This document shows positions 12,606-23,615 of a stretch of 64,000 bases of DNA, piece after piece. How positions within the stretch are numbered: the first letter of the stretch is position 1; every line of letters begins with the position of its first letter. The notes under the pieces were generated by a model. It saw only the letters and a program-made list of their open reading frames with translations. It was not told the DNA's origin and did no database searches. Made by a program: the position numbers and the translations under genes. Origin of the DNA: Coriaria nepalensis. Its lineage: Eukaryota > Streptophyta > Magnoliopsida > Cucurbitales > Coriariaceae. The stretch covers positions 12,738,001 through 12,802,000 of the forward strand of contig CP114485.1 in NCBI GenBank assembly GCA_027186245.1, read 5' to 3'.

Positions 12606-13480
12606 CTTGTGCTTGGCAGGTTGAGAGACTTGAAATTTATAACGCAAAGTGATGACCTGGTGGTAGAAGCGATACGTACGAGGTGACTTGGAGTAGCCTG
12701 TGAAGTTGGATTTTTAGCGGTTGCGAGTTCCAAAGCTGGACGTTAAAGCCTACCGGTAGGAGGAGTAGGTTGGCTCTTATTTGAATGAATGCTATTTTTT
12801 TTTTTGGCCAATTGAATGAATGCTTTGACTACAGTTGAATTTAATTAGTGCATTAGAAGTGGATAAATAAATAAATTTAATTTGATTAAATAATAATTTT
12901 TTAAAAGATTATTAATATTTTATTATAGTAAGCTACTAGTATTCATGGGGTGTGGTATTAACTCTAGTCCGACTTTGTGAAATGACTTGAGAGGTGTAGG
13001 ATAAGTGGGAGTCGGCAATAATGACAGTGAAATACTACTACTTTTAATGTTATTGAAATGGAAGCGGGTTATCCTTATATTTATATATATATATATAATT
13101 CATAAATTAAATTTGGATTTATAATTATTTCAAGATTTTTAACCAATTTATCATATACTCTATTTTAATAATTCAATATTTTTTTGCTCTTCTTTGAATT
13201 TAAGGTAAATAAATAAATTATTAAAATAAATGGGATTATTTTAAAATATGTTAGAATTTTTAAAATGAAGTAGGTAATAGGATAGATAATTTTTTTTTTT
13301 AATGGAAATCATATATTTAATTATAGTTTATAAAATTTTGAAGACCGATCTAATTTATTAAATTTGTGGTTCAATATAAAGTAAAATGAAAGTTTAAGGG
13401 AGAAAAATATATTTATCCCTTTCTAAAGAGACAAAAAGTTTCTCGAAAGAACGGAAAACTATATTAAAAGGAATTGAAAA
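12605..13480. other. Divergent intergenic region between NF-YB6 and NUDT2
   Basis: AT-rich with T and A homopolymers and a short TA run near 13080. It must contain both divergent promoters. No coding sequence is supported. Confidence 0.6.
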
Positions 13481-13499
13481 AGGTTGAAAAATATAAAGA

Positions 13500-13637
13500 A
13501 AATGATCAAGTCGGTTTCTACACCTTACATGCTCTGTTTCAGAACAGCCAGAAATCTGTCTTACTCTCTAAATCGTCGATCTTTCTTATTCTTCCCTTCT
13601 ACCCACTTCGCTTCTCGCTCAAAATCAATCTACAAAG
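13500..13637 (+). other. Possible 5' UTR exon of the Nudix gene
   Basis: A pyrimidine-rich, leader-like stretch ends at AAAG with a GTACCC donor at 13638. A matching acceptor (TTCTATAG) occurs at 14242-14249, just before the coding exon. Leader introns are common in plants. A good TATA box (CTATAAATAG) at 13686 suggests an alternative in which transcription starts near 13715, so this exon is tentative. Confidence 0.35.
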
Positions 13638-14320
13638 GTACCCAATAATAGCAAAATAATAGGATGTGGTAGTTTTTTCTTCTGCCTATAAATAGTAGGA
13701 GCGATGATAAAATTAGGTAGGAAATGAAATATTGAGTTTACTGTTGGAGAGATTTCAACCTTCTAAAGTGTGATTCTGAGTTAGAGTTAGGATCTCGTTT
13801 GCATCATATTGATTTCGTTGCGATTTGTTTTTGATGTGGGTATTTGCTTTAATGAGTGAAAATATGTAATCTAGACCTCATTTATATTTCTTATGAAGTT
13901 AAACAAAGTTGGGGATGTGGATTGTGCTTGTAAGACTGTACTTCATTAGTGCATTTTTGGAGGTGGGTTAGCTTTAATTTGGAGGAATTCCTGTTTGATT
14001 ATTAACATTTTAAATTGGAAGAGAAAAAAAAAAAGCTTCCTTTTTTCATCTCTTTAAGCAACGAGTAATAATTATTTGGCCCTCTTTACACCTTTAATGT
14101 TGATTTGGTAAATCATTTGAAACTGGATTTTTAGACTAAGACTTATATTTGTGTGAAATTTTTTGCTTGTTGGATCTCTAGCTAAAATATCATATATTAG
14201 TACTTTGTTGAGAGTTTAGATGAGGTGATGTTCCTTTTGCTTTCTATAGGCATCAGAATCCGAGACACAACTTCGTTAAGCTTCAGATTGTTTACAGTTT
14301 CAGTTGGTTCATCACCTTCT

Positions 14321-16533
14321 ATGGATCAATTTCTAGTTGAAAATGAAGCTCAACAGGTTAAACTTTTACCAGCTACAAATGATGATCATGGAGGGGTTAT
14401 TGTAGAAATGAATGAGTCTATGGATTCAGATCTCTTTGGTTCAATTCTCCGTGCTTCAATCTCAAACTGGAGGCAACAGGTCTCATTGTTTTCCGAAAAA
14501 CCTGTTTATTACGTTATTTCCCTCTTCATGTGCATCACTCTCATTTTAGCATGACTTTTGATGCATATTTTGAGGTCTTTTTTTTTTCTTGTTATATTCT
14601 GATGGAACAATATGACTACCCTGCTAAATTGTATATTGTTCAATCTTTAATTATTATTTTTTTCTTCAATTCTAAAATCCATTTCGGGAAAAATTCCAGT
14701 TTCTCTGAAAAACAACCGTCCAAGTGTGAAATTCAGTTTGACTCACAGTCTAACTAAAATATGTAGTTTGCATAATCAGATGTTAATTTTTAGGTGCACC
14801 TTGTCTTTAGGATTGAAAGTTTATAAGCTACAAAACCAACTTTGACTTCTGCAGCGACTCTTTTTTTCCTTCTCTCTATCATTTTTCTGATCATGTTTTT
14901 GTTTTATGTTTTGCAGGGTAAGAAGGGTGTTTGGATCAAATTGCCTATAGAGCTTGTCAATCTCGTTAAACCTGCCGTTAAAGTAATTCATTTCGACATT
15001 GTAAATTCTCCGATTTCTATACCAAATCTTTCTGGGATCTTTTATATTTTATTTTGGGTGGGCTTGTAGGAAGGATTTTGGTACCATCATGCAGAGCCAG
15101 AGTATTTGATGCTCGTTTACTGGATTCCAGAAGGTCCTAATACTCTTCCCTCAAATGCCACACACCGAGTTGGCATTGGAGCATTTATCATTAACCAAAA
15201 CAGAGAGGTATCTTCCCTCCAAGACTAGTTTTTCAGATAACCATTTTCAATGAAAATAATGCCGTTTTAGTATCCCCTCATTCAAATAAACACAAGGAGA
15301 CGGTCGTCATTTTACAAGTATCTTGTATCTCCCCCCTTCCCCTCTCTCATAGGTACTTGTGGTTCAGGAGAAGAGTGGAATTTTTCGAGGGAGCGGAGTG
15401 TGGAAGATTCCAACAGGAGTGGTTGATCAGGTAATGTATTATTTCGTTAGCATCTAATTAGTCTGTTTGATTAATCGACTACTGTATGTTTTTTTCAACT
15501 AACTTAACTGTTTTAATCGTAAAGGCAGAAGATATCTGTGTGGCTGCAGTTAGAGAAGTCAAAGAAGAGACTGGAGTGAGTTGTGTTAACATATTGGGTT
15601 TTACATTTATAGTTAAATCTCTAAATTTTTGTGTTAACATATCGAGTTTTTAAAGATCTCTGTTTTTACTTGTTCAGATTGACACAGAATTTATAGAAAT
15701 ACTAGCATTTAGGTATGAACAATGCTTTCTGTAAAATTTAAAGAAATAATATGACATATTTTCCTTTACATATACAAATTATATTCATCAATTTGCAGAC
15801 AGAGTCACAAGTCATTCTTCGAGAAGTCGGATCTGTTCTTTGTGTGCTTGTTGAAACCACTCTCCTTTGACATCCAAAAGCAGGAATCAGAAATAGAAGC
15901 AGCCCAGGTACTCTTTCTTTGGTTGATCCGATTCTATACAAGTATGAAGTAAAATTGACGTTTTCCTTGAAAACTGTAGTATAGGTACAGTGGAGTTTTT
16001 GCAAACTGTATATTTTGCTAAGAGATATTTTACCACATTTTGGAGAATAAATGACAAATCTAATGAGGCCAATGAAAAATTAAGACACATCAACCATGTA
16101 TGCCATGTCATGTCTCTTACTTTCCTATCTTGTTTCTATGACATGGTATACATGGCACTGATGTGTTATTGGTCCGAGTAACGTCGAATATACCTCATTT
16201 AGCTGGATTTTGATGTAAACTAGAGTTTGAATCCTAATGAATTTTTAAGACAATGAAGTTTCTCTGGACCCAATTTGATTTTAGACCAGAACTGGAGTTT
16301 CAAGCGATAATTTGATTATAGTTTGTTATTTTTGCTGGCAGTGGATGTCGTTGGAGGAATATGCAGCACAACCGTTTGTAAAAAGGCACGAGGTAATGAA
16401 GTACATTATTGAAGTATCATTGGCAAAGACTGAGGGGCGATATTCTGGGTTTTCTCCCGTGTCTACTACATCGAGTTTCTCGGAACGGAAGAGCTGCTTC
16501 TTCTTAAATGCTAGTGACCTCAAACGACAATGA
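14321..16533 (+). CDS. NUDT2: Nudix hydrolase, NUDT2/6/7-type (ADP-ribose/NADH pyrophosphatase)
   Basis: Cytosolic Nudix enzymes of this group cleave ADP-ribose and/or NADH and help limit oxidative stress. Eight exons join in phase to 275 residues: 14321-14479, 14917-14982, 15070-15207, 15353-15430, 15525-15575, 15678-15712, 15799-15907 and 16342-16533. The plant N-terminal module (GKKGVWIKLP, then EGFWYHHAEPEYLMLVYWIP) is followed by the Nudix box at about residues 143-166, GVVDQAEDICVAAVREVKEE then TGI. This matches the G-x5-E-x7-REUXEEXGU pattern with all catalytic glutamates present. Downstream, FRQSHKSFFEKSDLFFVCLL and ESEIEAAQWMSLEEYA are typical of plant NUDTs. The ATG at 14321 is the first in the exon that begins at 14250. 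Subfamily assignment rests on resemblance and the neighbouring mtACP and NF-YB genes; substrate preference is not shown by the sequence. Confidence 0.93.
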
Positions 16534-16785
16534 GGTCTAGCTTACCATTCTAAAAATCACGCTTCAATTATTAGTATTTTTCCTTTTTGGGTGTATTCAG
16601 TGGAAATGCCGAGTAACAAACCCATACGGAAGGATTAAGAACTTTTTTGAAATACGGAAGGATTCATAAGCCCAAAAAAGTTGAAGATCTATGTGAAGGT
16701 CATGACTCATTATCTTGAATTCAAATTAAAAAGGCAGAACTGCAGAAGATTCCACATATATCAAACACAAAAACACTAATAATCT

Positions 16786-17268
16786 TCAATTCTTCTTCTC
16801 AGTTGCTGAGATTATGTACTTTGCAACATCAGCACAACAAGTAAGCTTGTCGGCCTCTTTGTCCGGGATTTCAATGGAGAATTCTTGCTCGAAAGCCATA
16901 ACAAGCTCCACTCTGTCTAAGCTGTCCAAGTTTAGGTCTTTCTGGAAATCAGCTGTATCATTAACCTGCTAACAAGCAAATTTTTTGACACCAAAAAGTA
17001 CCTGATTTTAGCTTTAACTAATAGTTGAACTGATTCTGTGCAACTAAAAGGAACCCTGACTTACCTTACAGGCGTCAATTCTATCAAACTTCTTAACCAA
17101 ACTAATAACCCGATCTGTTATTTGATCCGTGTCGGTGACGGTTGAGCTACAGAACAGGCGGAATAGCCTTTTCAGCTCGTTCTTGTTCTTGTCGAGCCGA
17201 AATGTTCTTGGAGACGTCCAAATGTTCACTCTCACATGCTTTAGAATGGAATTCCTTATGCTTTCCAT
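16786..17268 (-). CDS. mtACP: Mitochondrial acyl carrier protein
   Basis: Mitochondrial ACP carries acyl chains on 4'-phosphopantetheine during mitochondrial fatty-acid and lipoate synthesis, and is also found with complex I. Two exons, 17268-17065 and 16965-16786, join in phase to 127 residues. The first part ([19 protein letters not shown]...) is basic and hydroxylated, like a mitochondrial presequence. The ACP fold follows, with [20 protein letters not shown], and the carrier motif [17 protein letters not shown], whose DSL serine is the prosthetic-group site. It ends with [17 protein letters not shown]. Length and layout fit Arabidopsis mtACP1/mtACP3; synteny suggests mtACP3. An upstream TTG-initiated extension was not accepted because MESIR is the first ATG of a plausible presequence. 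Confidence 0.93.
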
Positions 17269-17299
17269 GTTGAACAAAAAATCCCTCCAAAAGATCAAG

Positions 17300-18520
17300 T
17301 CAAAGAAGCAAATGATAAATAAGAAATAAGTAGTTCACAAGTGAAAGAATAACAAATAATCTGGCTAATAGAAAATCAAAGCAGCAATATTTTATGAGAT
17401 ATAGAAAGAACAATCCTTGTATCTTCGCAAGTAACAGTTTTCAAGAATATTAACTACGTACAAGAAAAAAGAGTTAACAAAGGTGATGATTTGATTACTT
17501 ACGAGAAATGGTGGTTGAAATTTTGTCCGCAATATGTTTGATAAAATGCCACACAGAATACTAAAAATTTCCTCAGTATATACTGAATACTGAATAGGCC
17601 TCCATCACTGGGTCCAGAGAATACTTGGGCCTAGAATATGCACTAGTTGAGCCCGTTTTATTCATTACTAATTGATAAATATTTTTCGAAAATTGTGATT
17701 AATCTTCAGACCTTTACATAAATTATAATAAAAATTTTAAATATTTTTATAATTATAATGAATATATAAAAATCAGATTTAAATTATAATATACACCTAA
17801 ATTCTTTTTATCATAATGAATATCCAAAAATCCTATTTTTTTAATAGATTAATTTATAACTATTAAATCAAAATATAATACAACTCAATCCAACCTATAA
17901 GTTCAAAAAAAATAAAACTTTATTTTTAAAACAACCCATTAACTATTTTCAAATCAAAAAAATTTCAAACAACCTCACAATGTCTGCATACTGCCGCTAC
18001 CGATTACCACTATAAAAAAAAATTTTATTATTTCTTTCAAAAAAATTTTAAAAACTAAAACTCGATCTAATTTATCGTAAAAATACTATTTAAGTTGATT
18101 TATTCTTGAAAAATCAATCGAATCGGTCCAGTTCTTTCATGGAAAATAAATCAAACCAATGCAATTTCGAGAAATCAATTAGTGTCAATTCGATAATCAA
18201 ACCAAATTTCAGATTGTCTGCTTTGTTATTATAATGTAAATACATAACCATTTACAGTTCAAAAATGGAGTGTTATTTGCAAACCCATTTACAGTTCAGA
18301 GACAACCATGAAATTGGGTGCTGAAAAAGATACCTAGAAATTAAAAGATCAATTAATCAATATAGAGAGAAAAAAAAGACAAGAAATGAAATAAAAATGC
18401 ATATTCCAATCAATCGTGGAGAAAAGTTTTACTACTGATAACGATTTTAGGTATCGATTAAGATACTAGTACCAGTCCTAGCAATAGTGATTGGAATCAA
18501 GATTGGTATTGGAACTAGGA
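17300..18520. other. AT-rich intergenic stretch
   Basis: No gene was recognised. The DNA is dominated by A and T runs. The first 250 bases should contain the mtACP promoter or leader. Confidence 0.6.
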
Positions 18521-18529
18521 ATGGAGTCG

Positions 18530-21330
18530 TGATCATGCACTTGTTTCAACTAAAACTAAAAATGTTGATCTGTGGCACTTAAGACTTGATTGTATTAGCC
18601 AAAAAGGTATTGATGTATTATATAAACAAGGGTTATTAGGTAAGACCATTCTTTCTCCTATTGAATTTTGTGAAACATGCATATTAAGAAGGCGAACTTT
18701 GACTTAATTTTTATAAATGCATTCATTTAGCTAAGTCGTATTTGGAATATGTGCATGCTGATTTGTGGAGTTTGAAAAAAGTAGTGTCACATGGTAAAAC
18801 AAATTCTTTCTTTCTATTATTGATGATTTTAGCAAAAGCTTTGGATATTTTTATTAAAATCTAAAAATGAAGCCTTAACAAAATTTATTGTATGGAAAAA
18901 TTTGGTAAAAAAAATAATATGATAAAAATGTTAAGCAGTTACAAACAAATAATGAACTTGAATTCTGTAATCAAAACCTTGATGATTTTTGTAAACAAAA
19001 TGGAATACTTAGGCACCAAACTATAGTTAAAACTTCTCAACAAAATAGGATAGTTGAAAGAATGAATGACTATTAGAATGTGTTAGATGTCTTATGTTAA
19101 TTGCTGGTTTACTTAAGCTATTTTGGGGGAAAGCTTTAGTAACCGCTGCATATTTGATTAATAGAAGTCTATTCACTATTTTAAAATTTAAATGCCCTTA
19201 AGAAATTTGGTATGATAGAAAACCCTCTTTAGATCATTTATGCATTTCTGGTTATGTTGCTTTTCTTCATACTACAAATGATAAATTAGATCATAGGTTT
19301 ATTAAATGCGGTTTTTTGGGATACCAAGAAGGGACAAAGGGATATAGACCTTGGGATAAGAACCCTATTAGCATTAAGATAATTATTAGTAGGGATATAG
19401 TCTTCAATGAAAATATTTTCTTGTGTTACTAACAATTATGATACATATGCACCTATTGTTAGTGTTCCTATTAATACTTCAATTGAGATGGAAGTTGCAA
19501 CCACTACTAATTCTAACGGACAATAGTTGTAAGCCACCGCACTCAATGATTTTGAACCATGTGATGATGTGAAAGGCACACCTGATGGTTAAGATCAAGA
19601 GTTAGATACTACTATTGAAATCTTAGATAAGTCTAACAATGAACAGTTAGATAATTATCAATTGACCCGAGATAGAGAAAAGAGACACATAAAGCTTAAT
19701 CCTCATTATACATACATAGATTTGATGTTTTGTGCTTCATTGGCAGGTGTATAGGTTCAAGATGTAGAACCTACAGATTACATGGTTGATGTCTCCTCTA
19801 AGAACAACATGAAATGAATAGTAGCTATGGATGATGAAATGAGTTCACTTATGGCCAATAAAACATGGTCATTAGTTCCAAAACATGAAAACTAGTGTCT
19901 TATTGATTGTAAATTGTTATATAAGATTAAAAAGGTATAAACTCTAACCCTCCTCGATTTAGGCTAGATTAGTAGCTAAAGAGTTCACTCAAAGGGAAGG
20001 GGTGGACTTTCGTGAAATATTTTCTCCAGTTATTAAATTTAAAACTATTTAGGTCATGTTAGTAATTGTAGCTTACTTAAACTTAGAATTATAATAAATA
20101 TATATATAAATTACTTTTTTACATAAAGAACTTGAGAAAATAATTTACATGAAACAATCACCTAGATATATTAATAAAAAGTATCATGAACATATTTGTT
20201 TGTTGCATAATCACTTTATGAGTTAAAACAATCACCAAGGCAATAATATAAACGATTTGACTCTTTTGTTATAGAAATTAGACTTACAAGGAGTAACTTA
20301 GATTCATGTTTCTATTTTTGTAACAATTGTTTCCCTAACTATCTGTCGATTTATGTTGATAATATGCTGTTAGTATGTAAATTAAAGAAAAATATAGATG
20401 AATTAAAAAGAAAACTAAGTTCAAAATTTGAAATGAAGGACTTTGGAAATGTAACAAAAATTCTTGGAATGGAAATAATAAGAGGTAGAAAAAGTAATTC
20501 CTTAAAGATATATCAAACATCTTATTTGATGAAGGTTGCATCCAAATTTAAAGTTTCTGATTGTAAGACGGTTAGTTTGCCTCAAGCTAATCACTTTGAT
20601 TTGAGTAAAGATCAATGCCCAAAAACTAATCAAGATATTTTGATTATGGAAAATATTCCTTATTCTAATGCCATTGGATCTGTTATGTCCTCTATAATTA
20701 GCACTCGACTAGATTTATCGTTTGTAATTTTATTATTGAGTAGATACATGTCTAATCTTGATTATGAGCATTGAAATGTATTGAAATGGTTGTTACATTA
20801 TTTAAATACTATTGTGAATGTTGGTTTGCATTTTAAGAAATGGACTAACAATCTTGTTTTAGTTGACTATGTTGACTTAGATTTTACAGACGATAGAAAT
20901 GCTCGGAAGTCAACTACCTCTTATTAATTTATGTTAAGAGGCAACTGCATCTTCTAAAAGATACAGTTGCAACCATTGATTGCTCTGTCGTCAACCGAAA
21001 CTAAGTATGTTGACATGATATAAATTTTTAAAGAGGGTATTTGGCTTCAAGAGCTATTAAAAGAAATTAGTTATTTAAATATATGTTGTACTATGTACTT
21101 TACATCTAGAGTGTAATACATCTAAGTAAAAATCCAATTTATTATAAGCGAATTAAACATATTGACATTAAATTTCATTTTGTTAGGGATCAAATTTCTT
21201 ATAGAGTTGTGAATCTATTAAAAGTACCTATAGAATAAAATATAGCCGACATAGAAACTAAAGTGTCACCATAATTAAGTTTAGATATTGTCTAGACTTA
21301 TTACGTATTAAGTGATTACTCTAAATAAAG
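18530..21330 (+). mobile_element. Decayed Ty1/copia retrotransposon, 5'-truncated
   Basis: The order of fragments is that of a copia pol gene, broken by many stops and frame changes. There is a GAG-pre-integrase piece near 18580 (LWHLRLD, ISQKGIDVLYKQGLLG), integrase fragments, the integrase C-terminal segment near 19290 (CGFLGYQEGTKGYRPWD), the start of reverse transcriptase near 19830 (MDDEMSSLMANKTWSLVPK), an RT core piece at 20350-20770 (YVDNMLLVCKLKKNIDELKR), and RNase H near 21150 (RIKHIDIKFHFVRDQISYR). No gag, protease or primer-binding site precedes it, and no flanking LTR pair was found by eye. It is an old, non-functional copy. Confidence 0.88.
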
Positions 21331-21437
21331 TTGATGATTGGGACTGAAATTCACTTCACTCTAGAGAAAAACTTATTCTTGGTACTTAGATTTTAAGGCG
21401 GAGAATTTTGCATCCTTTTTTGTGAAGCCCAATAAAA

Positions 21438-21482
21438 ATGTTGGAGTTGCTCTTGGGCTAAGCAAATAATTGGCTCCAACAT
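21438..21482. repeat. Short perfect inverted repeat
   Basis: Nine-base arms ATGTTGGAG (21438-21446) and CTCCAACAT (21474-21482) enclose 27 bases. It lies between the copia relic and the larger inverted repeat, so it may mark an element edge. Its function is unknown. Confidence 0.6.
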
Positions 21483-21550
21483 TGATTTTCTGCGACACTA
21501 TGTGTTCTTTTAGATGTACTATGTTTCCGGCTCGGATCAAAGTATACGAT

Positions 21551-22190
21551 ATAATGTCTATTTCTAATTTTCTCAAAGCGGTCGAGAATCATCAAGTTAT
21601 ATGCTTTTGAGTTTTTTTTCCCCTTTGAATTATGAAATTCATCTTCTATCGTACTTATTCATGCACTGTGTTTTTTAGATTCTCATTGTTATTGATGAAA
21701 CTTGAGCTGAGAAAAATACACAGATGCCTCGGCTTCTTCATGCAGCGATGTACATTCTTTAAAGTACCAAAGTTTACCATAAAAAGTAACTTAATGATGA
21801 AATAGAAAAATGGCAGAGACATGCAAGATACCTCATGCCTAAATCCAACACCCATTTTCAAAGATATTTGCGCAGCAAGCATGATAGCAACAAACCAGTG
21901 AGGTTTGTACACCCAATGTATATGAAGGTTGTAAGGAATTAAAGATCATACACAAAACCTCAATTACAAATATTATTGAAAAAATAAGATGTACCCCGCT
22001 GCATCAAGACCCCAAGGTATCTGTGAACATTTTTCTACCCAAATTTCATCAAGAACAATGAGAATCTAAAAGAACACATGGGGCACGAATAAACGTGATA
22101 GAAGTTGAATTTCATAATTCAAATGAAAATAAAAAGGTATATAACCTCATGATTCTCGACCGCTGCGATAAAATCAGAAATAGACATTAT
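21551..22190. repeat. Long inverted repeat made from a gene fragment
   Basis: The left arm (about 21551-21759, plus) and right arm (about 21984-22190, minus) are clearly inverted copies with scattered differences; about 225 bases separate them. Read on the minus strand, the right arm looks like a small gene start: an ATG exon at 22187-22146 (MSISDFIAAVENHE), an intron with GT..AG borders, a piece IPWGLDAAGYI from 22020, and in the spacer a third exon-like piece ending at 21832 (HWVYKPHWFVAIMLAAQISL). The left arm repeats the first two pieces with changes (MSISNFLKAVENHQ). I do not recognise the parent protein. Transcription through both arms would give a long hairpin RNA. Confidence 0.75.
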
Positions 22191-22199
22191 TTACAATAT

Positions 22200-23600
22200 C
22201 CTTGTAAATAACTCGGAGATGCACTATTTTTTTTTTCATATTGGAAGAATTTGATCAGCTTTTCATACTAAAAAATCTTGATGTGAATCAGTTTCATACG
22301 ATATATGCTGGAGCATCACAGTTCTAGTCACCTGCTAAGAAATTTGAGTTGCCACCTTACTGAAAGTGACAATTATTTACTTAGGTGTAATCTCACATTT
22401 GACCTCAACTCTTATGATCACAAAGATTCATGATGTCAACATCAGCTTCTTCCAAATTGTGTACCGAGAAACCCGTAGCACGGTCAAAATCATTGCTCGG
22501 CATTCGTTTTTGCTATTTTTTCATTCTTCATCTTTATCTTATGACTTAAGGGTTTCGATTTCCCATCAAGATAGTTACTTTGGTCGATTTGACATGTAAG
22601 ATCATCTTATTGAATTAGGAAATTTGAGCAAATGATATCAAGATTTTGATTTTAAAGACGGTACCTAGAGAGAGTAGCTAAATAATGCAAAGTAAATCTC
22701 ATCTAAAATAGTGCATCGTTTATTATTGGACGAACCTCTTATAATTAAGAAATTATTTAAGTAGTTTTAATTTTCTAGGAAAATAATTAATATAAAAAAA
22801 CTTGCAAATCGAAAAATTTTCAAGAAAAATAAATTATTTAAAAAATTTTAAAACGAGAGAAAAAAAAAAGATAATATCAATGATGTCGTGGTTATTCCCA
22901 TTGTCTTCGGAAAAATAAAAGTAAATAAAAATATATATGTAAATAAATAAAACTCAAAGTCGATGTTTAGAAATTTTTAAGTTGTTCGAGGAGTTGAGTA
23001 TGAATAATTTTTTGTGATCATTTCGGATTTAAATTCTTATGCAACATTTTAAATTATATTTTAGATTTACTTAGTAGTTTTGTATGTCTAAGTCATTTCT
23101 CTCAAAATTTATATCCAATCATTGAAAATATATGAAAAAAATTTTCGAGTTTAATAAAAAAAGAAAAAAAAAAAAAGTTGATGGGCTACGGTGCCTCTTC
23201 GAAGTTCCAAAGTCGTCGGAGATTAATTTTATTTTTTGTTTGTTTGTTTTTTTGTTTTTTTGTTTTTGGTTTTTTAAGTAACTTCTATAAATCAGTACTC
23301 TACAAAAACAGCTCTATTTTTTTTTTAAATTATTTAATCCTTTCTTTTTCCCTTTAAAATTTAATTTCTCTTCTTCTTTGATTTCGTACCCAAAATGGGA
23401 ATCTAGTGCAAAGGGGTTTTTTTTTTTGGTCCTCCCGCTCCTGTGTTGGGTTACTCTCAAATCCTCAAATTCTTTCTAACCTTAAAATCACTACAATTTT
23501 TTGTTCGGAAGGGGATCGGATTTTAGATTCTGCAAGTGGGTTTGCCTTTTTTTTTTTTTCCTTCTTAATTGAGGGTGGGATTGATTTTTTATAATAATAT
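22200..23600. other. Intergenic region upstream of the SnRK1 beta gene
   Basis: AT-rich. No gene was recognised in the first kilobase. From about 23340 the sequence becomes T/C-rich and leader-like, which fits the promoter and 5' UTR of the gene starting at 23616. Confidence 0.6.
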
Positions 23601-23615
23601 TAATAATTAGTAAGA

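Noticed and set aside
22366..22599. 77-codon plus-strand open frame upstream of the SnRK1 beta gene
   Set aside because: No family match and no supporting splice or leader signals.
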